A DNA stretch of 64,000 nt, taken from NCBI RefSeq assembly GCF_000772045.1, contig NZ_CP009754.1, forward strand, positions 2,790,001 to 2,854,000. Direction: 5' to 3'. Made by a program: the position numbers and the translations under genes. Source of the DNA: Streptomyces sp. CCM_MD2014. GTDB lineage: Bacteria > Actinomycetota > Actinomycetes > Streptomycetales > Streptomycetaceae. Each line of letters starts with the position of its first letter. Positions within the stretch are counted from its first letter, which is position 1. Shown piece by piece: positions 30,063 to 37,067 of the stretch. The notes under the pieces were generated by a model. It did not search any database. It was not told the DNA's origin and saw nothing but the letters and a program-made list of their open reading frames with translations.

Positions 30063-30156
30063 ACTGAACTTCTTCGCGACCTCATTCATGTGAAGTCACG
30101 AATCATCGAATATACGCAGAGAAATCCCCCGAGCGCAATTGCTCAGGGGATTTTTT
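30063..30156 (+). ncRNA. Predicted small non-coding RNA of about 90-95 nt
   Basis: The transcript expected from the promoter at 30027-30056 would start near 30063 and end at a classic intrinsic terminator. No convincing open frame lies inside: the ATG at 30089 is followed directly by TGA. Possible 5' structure: ACTTC (30068-30072) can pair with GAAGT (30092-30096) around an AU-rich single-stranded loop. I do not recognise the family. It is not an obvious 6S RNA, which would be larger, nor a 6C RNA, since the C-rich loops are absent. It sits between helD and the thioredoxin gene, on the opposite strand to both. Confidence 0.6.
30122..30156 (+). terminator. Intrinsic terminator with U tract
   Basis: Stem AAATCCCC / GGGGATTT with one C/A mismatch, then GAGC/GCTC and a GCAATT loop, followed by a run of six T. 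A U tract of this quality is unusual in this genome. It probably also serves thioredoxin transcripts coming from the right. Confidence 0.8.
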
Positions 30157-30199
30157 CGTATGCCGGGCCGGCCGGTCGGCCCGCGCCTCAGACCACGTC

Positions 30200-30529
30200 T
30201 CACACGACCTCGGACAGCTCCTCCAGGAGCCGCCGCTTGGGCCGGGAGCCGACCATCGACTTCACCGGCTCACCTCCGCGGAACACCAGGAACGTCGGCA
30301 TCGACAGCACCTTGTACGCGTTCGTGGTCACGGGGTTCCGGTCGACGTTCAGCTGCACCACCCGCAGCCGGTCGCCCTCCTCCTCGGCGAGTGCGCTGAG
30401 CACCGGCGCCATCTGCCGGCACGGCGGGCACCAGTCGGCGGTGAACTCGACCAGCACGGGCAGGTCCGACCCGATCACCTCGGCCGCGAAATCCGCGTCG
30501 GTCACCTCGGGCACCCCGTTGCTCCTCAT
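30200..30529 (-). CDS. Thioredoxin-like protein with WCPPC active site
   Basis: 109 residues, the size of classical thioredoxins: EFTADWCPPCRQMAPVLSALA with redox Cys34 and Cys37, the cis-Pro in SMPTFLVFRGGE and a C-terminal helix. The dipeptide between the cysteines is Pro-Pro rather than Gly-Pro, which should shift the redox potential. ATG 30529 overlaps the stop of the MerR gene (ATGA), so regulator and thioredoxin are made together, suggesting thiol-stress control. Cytoplasmic, no signal peptide. Followed after 44 bp by a hairpin that can terminate it. Confidence 0.9.
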   Translation of the reverse strand: MRSNGVPEVTDADFAAEVIGSDLPVLVEFTADWCPPCRQMAPVLSALAEEEGDRLRVVQLNVDRNPVTTNAYKVLSMPTFLVFRGGEPVKSMVGSRPKRRLLEELSEVV

Positions 30530-30924
30530 CCGTGTCCTCCCAGTTCGCACTTGGGTTCCGGACCCCCCGGAACCGCCGCCTCGGCCCGCGTCAGCTGCGC
30601 GGCGACCTGCGCACGCACCGACGTGAGCTGCTCGATCAGCGTGTCCAGCTCCGCCAGCTTGCGCCGGTAGACCACCAGGGACGCCGGGCAGGAGTCGCCC
30701 TCGGGGTGCCCGGCGCGCAGGCACTCCACGAAGGGGCGTGTCTCCTCCAGGTCGAACCCGAAGTCCTGGAGGGTCCTGATCTGCCGCAGCAGCTTCAGGT
30801 CCTCCTCGTCGTAGGTCCGGTAGCCGTTGTCGCCCCGCCGCGCGGGCAGCAGGCCCCGCGATTCGTAGTACCGCAGCGTCCGCGTGGTGGTCCCGGCCCG
30901 TGCGGCCAGCTCGCCGATTCGCAT
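30526..30924 (-). CDS. MerR-family transcriptional regulator, likely thiol or metal responsive
   Basis: 132 residues: winged helix-turn-helix MRIGELAARAGTTTRTLRYY, the arginine-rich GYRTYDEEDLKLL segment and a C-terminal coiled coil. Cys68, Cys79 and Cys126 with His73 and His131 are placed like effector-binding residues of metal- or redox-sensing members, though not in the exact pattern of CueR or MerR. A 22-bp perfect inverted repeat (30939-30960) lies 15-36 bp before the ATG and is the likely autoregulatory operator. TACGTT (30932-30937) 7 nt before the ATG and no ribosome site suggest a leaderless mRNA. Co-transcribed with the thioredoxin gene. Confidence 0.88.
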   Translation of the reverse strand: MRIGELAARAGTTTRTLRYYESRGLLPARRGDNGYRTYDEEDLKLLRQIRTLQDFGFDLEETRPFVECLRAGHPEGDSCPASLVVYRRKLAELDTLIEQLTSVRAQVAAQLTRAEAAVPGGPEPKCELGGHG

Positions 30925-30938
30925 GGGGACGAACGTAA

Positions 30939-30960
30939 GCCTTGACGCGGACGTCAAGGC
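30939..30960. promoter_or_regulatory. Perfect inverted repeat, probable MerR operator
   Basis: GCCTTGACG, four bases CGGA, then CGTCAAGGC: 9-bp perfect arms. Position between the expected -35 and -10 of the merR-trx promoter is as for MerR-family activators, which twist long-spacer promoters. Confidence 0.7.
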
Positions 30961-30979
30961 AAGAAGTCCCGCGAAGGCG

Positions 30980-31061
30980 GAAGCCCCGCGCCGGGGGGAG
31001 GCGCGGGGCTTCTTCGGGGGACCGGGCGGCTGAGCAACGGGGGGAGCCCTCAGCCGCCCGG
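30980..31061 (-). terminator. Two tandem hairpins after dctA
   Basis: Hairpin 1 at 31022-31061: 13-bp arms CCGGGCGGCTGAG / CTCAGCCGCCCGG with a 14-nt loop. Hairpin 2 at 30980-31012: 13-bp arms GAAGCCCCGCGCC / GGCGCGGGGCTTC with a 7-nt loop. Together they separate dctA from the merR promoter. Confidence 0.75.
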
Positions 31062-31084
31062 CGTGTGCGGGCGTCGTACGGCCG

Positions 31085-32485
31085 TCAGGCCCGCGCCAGC
31101 TCCTTCTCGCCGCCCTGCTCGGGCAGGTCCGGGGTGTCGTCGCCGTCGGCGTCGCCGGCGCCGTGCCCGTCGTCCAGGAGGGTCTTCTCGTCGAACGGGA
31201 TCCGTCCGGCGAGGACGTCGTTCACCCGGTCCTTGTCGATCTCCTTGGTCCAGGTGCCGATCAGGACGGTGGCCACCGCGTTGCCGCCGAAGTTGGTCAG
31301 GGCGCGGGCCTCGCTCATGAAGCGGTCGATGCCGACGATCAGGCCGATGCCGTCCACCAGGGCGGGCTTGTGCGACTGGAGGCCGCCGGCCAGCGTGGCG
31401 AGACCGGCGCCGGAGACACCGGCGGCGCCCTTGGAGGCCACCAGCAGGAAGAGCAGCAGCGGGATCTGCTCACCGATCGACATCGGCGTACCCATGGCGT
31501 CGGAGATGAACAGCGAGGCCATGGTCATGTAGATCATGGTGCCGTCGAGGTTGAACGAGTAGCCGGTCGGGACGGTGATGCCGACCACCGGCTTGCTGAC
31601 GCCCAGGTGCTCCATCTTGGCGATGAGGCGCGGCAGCGCGGACTCCGAGGAGGAGGTGGACAGGATCAGCAGGAACTCGCGGCCCAGGTACTTGAAGAGC
31701 GAGAAGACGTTGATCCCGGAGACCAGGCGCAGCACCGTGCCGAGGACCAGGAAGAGGAAGAGGACGCAGGTCACGTAGAAGCCGAGCATCAGCACGGCCA
31801 GGCTCTTGAGGGCGTCGACGCCGGCCGAGCCGGTGACGGCGGCGATGGCACCGAAGGCGCCGACCGGGGCCGCCCACATGATCATCGCCAGGACGCGGAA
31901 GACCAGCCGCTGGATGTGCTCGATGCCGCGCAGGACGGGCTGGCCGGCGTTGCCCATGGCCTGCAGGGCGAAGCCGCAGAGCAGGGCGACGAGCAGGGTC
32001 TGGAGCACCTCGCCCGCGGTGAACGCCGAGACGATCGTCGTCGGGATGATGCCGATCAGGAAGTCGACGGTGCCCTTGGCCTCCGCGTCGACCTGCGCCT
32101 GTCCGGTCTCCTTGACGGCGTCGGTGACCGCGAGGCCCGTGCCCGGGTCCAGGATGTTGCCGACGATCAGACCGATGGCGAGCGCCACCAGGGACATCAC
32201 GAAGAAGTAGACGAGGGCGATGCCGCCGACCGCGCCGACCTTGGCGGCCTTGCGCACCGAACCGATGCCCAGCACGATCGTGCAGAAGATGATCGGCGAG
32301 ATCATCATCTTGATCAGGTTCACGAAGCCGGTGCCGAGCGGCTTCAGCTCGGTGGCGAAGTCCGGGGCGATCAGACCGACGGCGATACCGAGGGCGACCG
32401 CGATGATCACGGCGATGTAGAGATAGTGCGTGCGGTCCCGCTTGGCTTTGGGTGCGGCCGGTGCGGTAGCGGCGTTGCTGGTCAC
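31085..32485 (-). CDS. dctA: C4-dicarboxylate/proton (sodium) symporter DctA
   Basis: 466 residues of the DAACS family (TC 2.A.23), importing succinate, fumarate, malate or aspartate. Eight membrane segments and two re-entrant loops are expected; visible are LKPLGTGFVNLIKMMISPIIF, the serine-rich STSSSESALPRL hairpin and GYSFNLDGTMIYMT. The GTG at 32485 has AAGGAGGG 5 nt upstream. Divergently placed from a CitA/CitB-like two-component system, the usual arrangement for a substrate-induced carboxylate transporter. Basic and Ala-rich ends are unremarkable. Confidence 0.92.
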   Translation of the reverse strand: MTSNAATAPAAPKAKRDRTHYLYIAVIIAVALGIAVGLIAPDFATELKPLGTGFVNLIKMMISPIIFCTIVLGIGSVRKAAKVGAVGGIALVYFFVMSLVALAIGLIVGNILDPGTGLAVTDAVKETGQAQVDAEAKGTVDFLIGIIPTTIVSAFTAGEVLQTLLVALLCGFALQAMGNAGQPVLRGIEHIQRLVFRVLAMIMWAAPVGAFGAIAAVTGSAGVDALKSLAVLMLGFYVTCVLFLFLVLGTVLRLVSGINVFSLFKYLGREFLLILSTSSSESALPRLIAKMEHLGVSKPVVGITVPTGYSFNLDGTMIYMTMASLFISDAMGTPMSIGEQIPLLLFLLVASKGAAGVSGAGLATLAGGLQSHKPALVDGIGLIVGIDRFMSEARALTNFGGNAVATVLIGTWTKEIDKDRVNDVLAGRIPFDEKTLLDDGHGAGDADGDDTPDLPEQGGEKELARA

Positions 32486-32639
32486 GGCTGCCCTCCTTGA
32501 CGACGTCGTCGGTAATCACCGGCGTGCGGCTCACGTCCGGGGTGTGTATCGGGGATGCGGTGACTATCTCCCGGCATGTGAGCGCGGTCACCCTTGCGTT
32601 CATTTAGTTCACAATCCAGCCAAGAGGGAGACTGGCGGC
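32486..32639. promoter_or_regulatory. Divergent promoter region of dctA and its two-component system
   Basis: 154 bp. Locally AT-richer (TTCATTTAGTTCACAATC at 32598-32615). It must hold both promoters and the response regulator's operator, but no clear repeat was identified. Confidence 0.45.
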
Positions 32640-34304
32640 ATGCACCTCCGCGTTCCGAGACCCCGCCCGCGCTCTCTGGCCGGGCAGCTCTTCGCCATGC
32701 AGGCCGTACTGATAGCGGTCGTCGTGGTCGGGTACGCGCTGTTCACCTACCTCAACGACCGGGGGCAGGCGGAGGAGGCCGCCGGGCGCCAGGCCAGGGC
32801 GGTGTCGCTGGCGATCGCCGACTCGCCGTCCGTGGCGGAGGCGATCCGCACCCCGGACCCGACGGCCCGCCTCCAGCCGTACGCGGTGCGGGTCATGGAG
32901 GACACGGACGTGGACTTCGTGACGATCATGGATCCGCAGGGCATCCGCTGGACCCACCCCGACCCGAAGCAAATCGGCCACCGCTTCCAGGGCCACATCG
33001 AGCGCGCGCAGCGGGGCCAGACCTTCACCGAGACCTACACGGGCACGCTCGGCCCCTCGGTACGGGCGGTGACACCCATCGTGGACGACGGCCGGATCGT
33101 CGGTCTGGTCAGTGCGGGGATCAAGGTCGAGGAGATCAGCAAACGGGCGCAGGAGCAGCTCACGGCCCTGTCGGGGGTGGCGGCCGGGGCGCTGCTGCTC
33201 GGCGCGGTCGGCACGTACGTGATCAACGCGCGGCTGCGCCGGCACACGCACGGCATGAACGCGGACCAGCTGAGCCGGATGCACGACTACCATCAGGCCG
33301 CGCTGCACGCGGTGCGGGAGGGGCTGCTGATGCTGGACGGGCAGTACCGCGTCGCGCTCATCAACGACGGCGGACGGGAGCTGCTCGGCGTGCACGGTGA
33401 CGTGATCGGGGCCTCGGTGGCGGACCTGGGGCTGCCGTCGCAGCTGACGGGGGCGCTGCTGGCGTCGGAGCCACGGGTGGACGAGGTGCACCTGGCGGCG
33501 GACCGGGTGCTGGTGGTGAACACCTCGCCGGTCTCCGGCGGTGAGCGCCGGGGCACGGTGGTGACCCTGCGGGACGTGACCGAACTGCAGTCGCTGACGG
33601 GCGAGCTGAACTCGGAGCGCGGTTTCACGCAGGCCCTGCGTTCGCAGGCGCACGAGGCGGCGAACCGGCTGCACACGGTCGTCTCGCTGATCGAGCTGGG
33701 GCGGGCGGAGGAGGCCGTGGAGTTCGCGACGGCGGAGCTGGAGCTGGCGCAGGCCCTCACCGACCAGGTGGTGGCGGCGGTGAGCGAGCCGGTGCTCGCG
33801 GCGCTGCTGCTGGGCAAGACGGCGCAGGCCAACGAGCGGGGAGTGGAGCTGGTGGTGTCGCAGGACAGCCGACTGGACGACGGACTGCTGCCGCCGTCGC
33901 TGCCCGCCCGGGACCTGGTGACGATCCTGGGCAACCTGGTGGACAACGCGGTGGACGCGGCGCAGGGCGCGGTGCCGTCGCGGGTGACGGTGGCGGCGTA
34001 CACGGAGGACGCCGGGCGCGACGGGTCGGAGCTGGTGCTGCGGGTGTCGGACACCGGCGCCGGGGTCGATCCCGCCCACGCGGACCTGGTCTTCGAGCGG
34101 GGTTTCTCGACCAAGCCGGCCGGCGAGGGCGGGCGCGGACTGGGCCTCGCCCTGGTCCGGCAGGCAGTACGGCGGCACGACGGCACCCTGACCGTGACGG
34201 AGGCCGAGGGCGGCGGCGCCCGCTTCGAGGCCCGGCTGCCGCTGGGCGCCGCAGCGGCACCCGTCACCCCGGCGGGCAGACCGGGCGCCGGGGGTGCGGT
34301 GTGA
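32640..34304 (+). CDS. CitA/DcuS-family sensor histidine kinase
   Basis: 554 residues. N-terminal membrane segment (about 16-36), an extracytoplasmic PAS sensor domain (about 37-172, with DVDFVTIMDPQGIRWTHPDP), a second membrane segment (about 178-196), a cytoplasmic PAS domain, and a kinase core whose H338 lies in SQAHEAANRLHTVVSLIELG, the CitA-type H-box. The HATPase domain has VDNAVDAAQG and GRGLGLALVRQAV. Extracytoplasmic PAS domains of this family bind citrate or C4-dicarboxylates, which fits the divergent dctA. ATG 32640 is chosen over upstream starts because GAGGGAG precedes it and the basic N-terminus follows. Confidence 0.92.
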   Translation: MHLRVPRPRPRSLAGQLFAMQAVLIAVVVVGYALFTYLNDRGQAEEAAGRQARAVSLAIADSPSVAEAIRTPDPTARLQPYAVRVMEDTDVDFVTIMDPQGIRWTHPDPKQIGHRFQGHIERAQRGQTFTETYTGTLGPSVRAVTPIVDDGRIVGLVSAGIKVEEISKRAQEQLTALSGVAAGALLLGAVGTYVINARLRRHTHGMNADQLSRMHDYHQAALHAVREGLLMLDGQYRVALINDGGRELLGVHGDVIGASVADLGLPSQLTGALLASEPRVDEVHLAADRVLVVNTSPVSGGERRGTVVTLRDVTELQSLTGELNSERGFTQALRSQAHEAANRLHTVVSLIELGRAEEAVEFATAELELAQALTDQVVAAVSEPVLAALLLGKTAQANERGVELVVSQDSRLDDGLLPPSLPARDLVTILGNLVDNAVDAAQGAVPSRVTVAAYTEDAGRDGSELVLRVSDTGAGVDPAHADLVFERGFSTKPAGEGGRGLGLALVRQAVRRHDGTLTVTEAEGGGARFEARLPLGAAAAPVTPAGRPGAGGAV

Positions 34305-34993
34305 GCACAGCCGACACCCAGCCCATCCGGGTCCTGGTCGTCGAGGACGACCCGGTCGCCGCCGACGCGCACGTGATGTACGTCGGCCGGGTGCCGGGGT
34401 TCACGGCGGTGGGCAAGGCCCACACGGGCGCGGAGGCCCGCCGCATGCTGGACCGCACGCCGGTCGACCTGCTCCTGCTCGACCTGCACCTGCCGGACGT
34501 GCACGGACTCCAGCTGGCCCGCTCGCTGCGGGCGGCGGGACACCACACCGACGTGATAGCGGTGACGTCGGCACGGGACCTGACGGTCGTACGGGAGGGA
34601 GTCTCCCTGGGCGTCGTCCAGTACGTCCTGAAACCCTTCACCTTCGCCACCCTCCGCGACCGCCTGGTGCGCTACGCGGAGTTCCGGAACGCCGCCGGGG
34701 AGGCCAGCGGCCAGGACGAGGTGGACCGCGCGCTCGCCACCCTGCGCGCTCCGAGCCCGGCGGCCCTGCCCAAGGGCCTGAGCGGCCCGACCCTGGAGCG
34801 GGTCACGGGCGCCCTGCGCGGCTCGGAGGAGGGCCTCACGGCGGCCGGGGTCGCGGAGGCGGTGGGCATCTCCCGCATCACGGCCCGGCGTTACCTGGAG
34901 CACCTGGTCGACGCGGGCCGGGCGGGGCGCAGCCCGCAGTACGGGCAGGTGGGACGGCCGGAGTTGGTGTACCGGTGGGTGCGGGGCCGTTGA
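34301..34993 (+). CDS. CitB/DcuR-family response regulator
   Basis: 230 residues. Receiver domain with EDD (15-17), phospho-acceptor D61 in LLLLDLHLPD and the KPF Lys; then a linker and a CitB-type helix-turn-helix (GLTAAGVAEAVGISRITARRYLEHL). GTG start overlapping the kinase stop (GTGA) confirms the pair. Predicted activator of dctA when extracellular dicarboxylates are sensed. Confidence 0.92.
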   Translation: MSTADTQPIRVLVVEDDPVAADAHVMYVGRVPGFTAVGKAHTGAEARRMLDRTPVDLLLLDLHLPDVHGLQLARSLRAAGHHTDVIAVTSARDLTVVREGVSLGVVQYVLKPFTFATLRDRLVRYAEFRNAAGEASGQDEVDRALATLRAPSPAALPKGLSGPTLERVTGALRGSEEGLTAAGVAEAVGISRITARRYLEHLVDAGRAGRSPQYGQVGRPELVYRWVRGR

Positions 34994-35011
34994 GCCACGT
35001 CGGCTGGCCGC

Positions 35012-35551
35012 TCACGCGCCCTGCGTGTACCACACGACCATCGAGGCGAGCCCCACGACGGCCAGCGCCTCCAGCGCCGAAAGCCCGACGAGCAGCCCGC
35101 CGGCATCGCCGTTCGACCAGAAGACGACCAGCGCCGCGAGCGGCACCGCGCAGAACGCCGTCAGGTCGATCACCGTCTGTATCACCTTGCGGGACCGGCG
35201 CCGGGTGTCGGTCCGGTGGTACGCCTCCCACCCGAAGGTCGCGAAACGACCCCCGTGCGCGGCGAGTTCGGCCAGCCGGGGCCCCAGATCGTCCCGGACG
35301 TAGAGTCCGATCGCCGAGATCTTCTCGTCGTTGACGAGGTACGTCCACCCGAGCACGACGCACACCGGCGGCAATGCCAGCAGCATCGAGGGCTGCTTCG
35401 CCTGCGCCGCGGCGGCGATGACGGCGGCCCCGACGGCCAGCGTCACGTAGAGGAGATTGTCCCGGAACCCGATCCTCGCCCGCTGCTCACCCTTCACACT
35501 CTCGTACTCGGCGAGCAGCAACTGGCCCACGGTGACGTCCTGTTCCGGCAC
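35012..35551 (-). CDS. Small integral membrane protein of unknown function
   Basis: 179 residues with four predicted membrane segments (about 32-50, 56-76, 122-142, 150-172) and a cytoplasmic-looking middle region with FATFGWEAYHRTDTRRRSRKV. No family recognised. GTG start at 35551. Convergent with the dicarboxylate response regulator (18 bp apart) and bordering the remnant mobile element on its other side, so it may mark the edge of the conserved chromosome. Confidence 0.7.
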   Translation of the reverse strand: MPEQDVTVGQLLLAEYESVKGEQRARIGFRDNLLYVTLAVGAAVIAAAAQAKQPSMLLALPPVCVVLGWTYLVNDEKISAIGLYVRDDLGPRLAELAAHGGRFATFGWEAYHRTDTRRRSRKVIQTVIDLTAFCAVPLAALVVFWSNGDAGGLLVGLSALEALAVVGLASMVVWYTQGA

Positions 35552-35585
35552 GCGATCCCCTCTCTCCCGACGGTGGCTCCTGACT

Positions 35586-35864
35586 ATGCCGGATGTCCGG
35601 CTGCCTCATCCCCGGCCTGAGCGAGGGAAGGCCCAGCAAGCTCGCCGCCACGGACATCCGCGCGCCGCCCGCCGCGCCTGGCGCACCGAACAGGCCCACG
35701 CCCACGCCGACCTGCCCGAGCACGACCCGGACACCACCCTCGTCGTCGGCCACTGGGACTACCAGGGCTCGGGCTACAGCCCCGACGCTGCCCTCCTCGC
35801 CGCCCACGTCTGGCACCGCGGGGAACTGGAACGCCGGTTCATCGCCGAAGGAGGCTGCGGATGA
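35586..35864 (+). CDS. Hypothetical protein of integrative-element type, possibly 5'-truncated
   Basis: 92 residues from an ATG at 35586. The C-terminal part (VVGHWDYQGSGYSPDAALLAAHV) looks like a folded domain, while the first 30 residues are Arg/Pro-rich and unconvincing; an alternative frame in the same stretch reads KLAATDIRA, so a frameshift or truncation is possible. Its last 4 bp overlap the excisionase-like gene, which suggests it belonged to the same mobile element. Function unknown. Confidence 0.4.
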   Translation: MPDVRLPHPRPERGKAQQARRHGHPRAARRAWRTEQAHAHADLPEHDPDTTLVVGHWDYQGSGYSPDAALLAAHVWHRGELERRFIAEGGCG

Positions 35865-36085
35865 ACGCGCAGGAACCCGCCCCGACCTGGCGGGGACTGA
35901 GGGCGTCGGAGGAACTGCTGACCGTGCCCCAGGTCATGGAACGCCTCCAGCTCGGCCGTTCCGCCGTCTACGACCTGCTCCGCACCCGCCAGCTCGCCTC
36001 GATCACCCTCGGACGCGCCCGCCGCATCCCCGCCCACGCGCTGGCCGACTTCATCCGCACCCGCCTCGACCAGGAAGCCGCCTGA
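35861..36085 (+). CDS. Excisionase-like helix-turn-helix protein
   Basis: 74 residues: ELLTVPQVMERLQLGRSAVYDLL then LGRARRIPAHALADFI is the MerR-type helix-turn-helix with wing found in excisionases encoded just before tyrosine recombinases in actinobacterial integrative elements. Overlaps the preceding frame by 4 bp and the recombinase start by 1 bp (TGATG). Probably non-functional for excision because the recombinase is deleted internally. Confidence 0.75.
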   Translation: MNAQEPAPTWRGLRASEELLTVPQVMERLQLGRSAVYDLLRTRQLASITLGRARRIPAHALADFIRTRLDQEAA

Positions 36086-36468
36086 TGACCACGCCCCGCG
36101 ACACCCCCGCCTCCCGCCGCAGCCGTGCGAACGGCGACGGAACCGTTTACCAGCGCAAGGACAGCCGCTGGGAGGCCGCTGGATACGTCCTCGCCCCCGG
36201 TAACACCCGCAGCTTCCTCGACCGGGCCGGTCTGCGGCGGGTCCGATTCCACGACCTTCGGCACTCGACAGCCACCCTGCTCCTGGAACAAGGCATCGAC
36301 CTCGTGGTGATCAAGGAACTCCTCGGACACTCCCACATCGGCGTCACCGCCGACGTCTACGCCCACGTAAGGCTCCGCCTCCAACGTCAGGCGATTGACG
36401 CCCTCAACGCCGCTCTGGGAGGGCACACCCACCCTGACAACCCGCCTCCCACCACAACTGCGCGGTGA
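36085..36468 (+). pseudogene. Tyrosine recombinase (integrase) with large internal deletion
   Basis: Only 127 residues versus about 380-450 for family members. The first 36 residues match an integrase N-terminus (GDGTVYQRKDSRWEAAGYV), then the sequence jumps directly into the C-terminal catalytic box: HDLRHSTATLLLEQG, IKELLGHSHIGVTADVYAHV including the HxxR, GH and nucleophile Tyr. The core-binding domain and the first catalytic Arg are missing while the frame stays open, so an in-frame deletion is likely. Followed by a strong terminator hairpin. Confidence 0.85.
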
Positions 36469-36477
36469 CACGCCGAA

Positions 36478-36521
36478 GACGCCCGCGGCCCCACGAGGTT
36501 TCTCGTGGGGCCTCGGGCGTC
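36478..36521 (+). terminator. Long hairpin terminator after the integrase remnant
   Basis: GACGCCCG, a bulge, GGCCCCACGAG, loop GTTT, CTCGTGGGGCC, a bulge, CGGGCGTC: 19 paired positions. Immediately after it GCGTTGCCGTC occurs twice (36527 and 36539), a repeat often seen next to integrase genes. Confidence 0.8.
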
Positions 36522-36557
36522 CGGCTGCGTTGCCGTCAGCGTTGCCGTCGACCGACG

Positions 36558-37067
36558 TTACGCAGAACTCCGGTCATCAGCGTCCACAGGCACGCGCGCC
36601 ACAGTCACTACGCCCGAAAACGAAACCTCCACCACAATCCGATCACCGGGAGAATAGATCCAGAGTTCCGGCACAGATTCCGTTATCTCTGGCAGGTGAG
36701 AGATAGAGGATTCGAGCCCCATCTCCACACTCGGAACTGCCAGGCTCTCCCAGAAGAAGATGAGGCTGTCAGCTTTCGGGACGAACTGCTGAATTACGGT
36801 GCTCAGCTCGATGGGATCCGACTCCATCGAGCAGAGCACCAAATCATCAGCCACCGCGCCCCATTCGATCCCACCATCAGATTTGCGCGGGTAACGGCTA
36901 AGACTTTCACGCTCGTACTGGAGATGCTGGACCAGGCTCAGCAACTGCACCCCTGGTCGCCCAACCCAAGTCAGCCGTCGATCACCCTGCTTATCTGCAC
37001 GAACCACTCGGACCATGGATCGAGGCAAAAGGTCCGGTCTGGTTCCGTATACACCTTCGAGCGTCAC
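36558..37067 (-). CDS. Putative immunity protein for the adjacent Rhs toxin
   Basis: 169 residues, no recognised family and no membrane segment. The GTG at 37067 overlaps the stop of the Rhs/Hint gene (GTGA), the usual place and coupling of an immunity gene behind a polymorphic toxin. Acidic composition and many Glu/Asp/Ser residues (for example ADDLVLCSMESDPIELSTV) fit a protein that neutralises a basic toxin tip. GC content is clearly lower than in flanking housekeeping genes, as for horizontally acquired toxin cassettes. Function is inferred from position only. Confidence 0.6.
   Translation of the reverse strand: MTLEGVYGTRPDLLPRSMVRVVRADKQGDRRLTWVGRPGVQLLSLVQHLQYERESLSRYPRKSDGGIEWGAVADDLVLCSMESDPIELSTVIQQFVPKADSLIFFWESLAVPSVEMGLESSISHLPEITESVPELWIYSPGDRIVVEVSFSGVVTVARVPVDADDRSSA

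Noticed and set aside
27784..30200. Rifamycin-associated element upstream of the HelD-like gene
   Set aside because: No inverted repeat resembling GGGGCTTGCGGCAAGNCCC was found in the gap, so a HelR-type rifampicin role is not supported.
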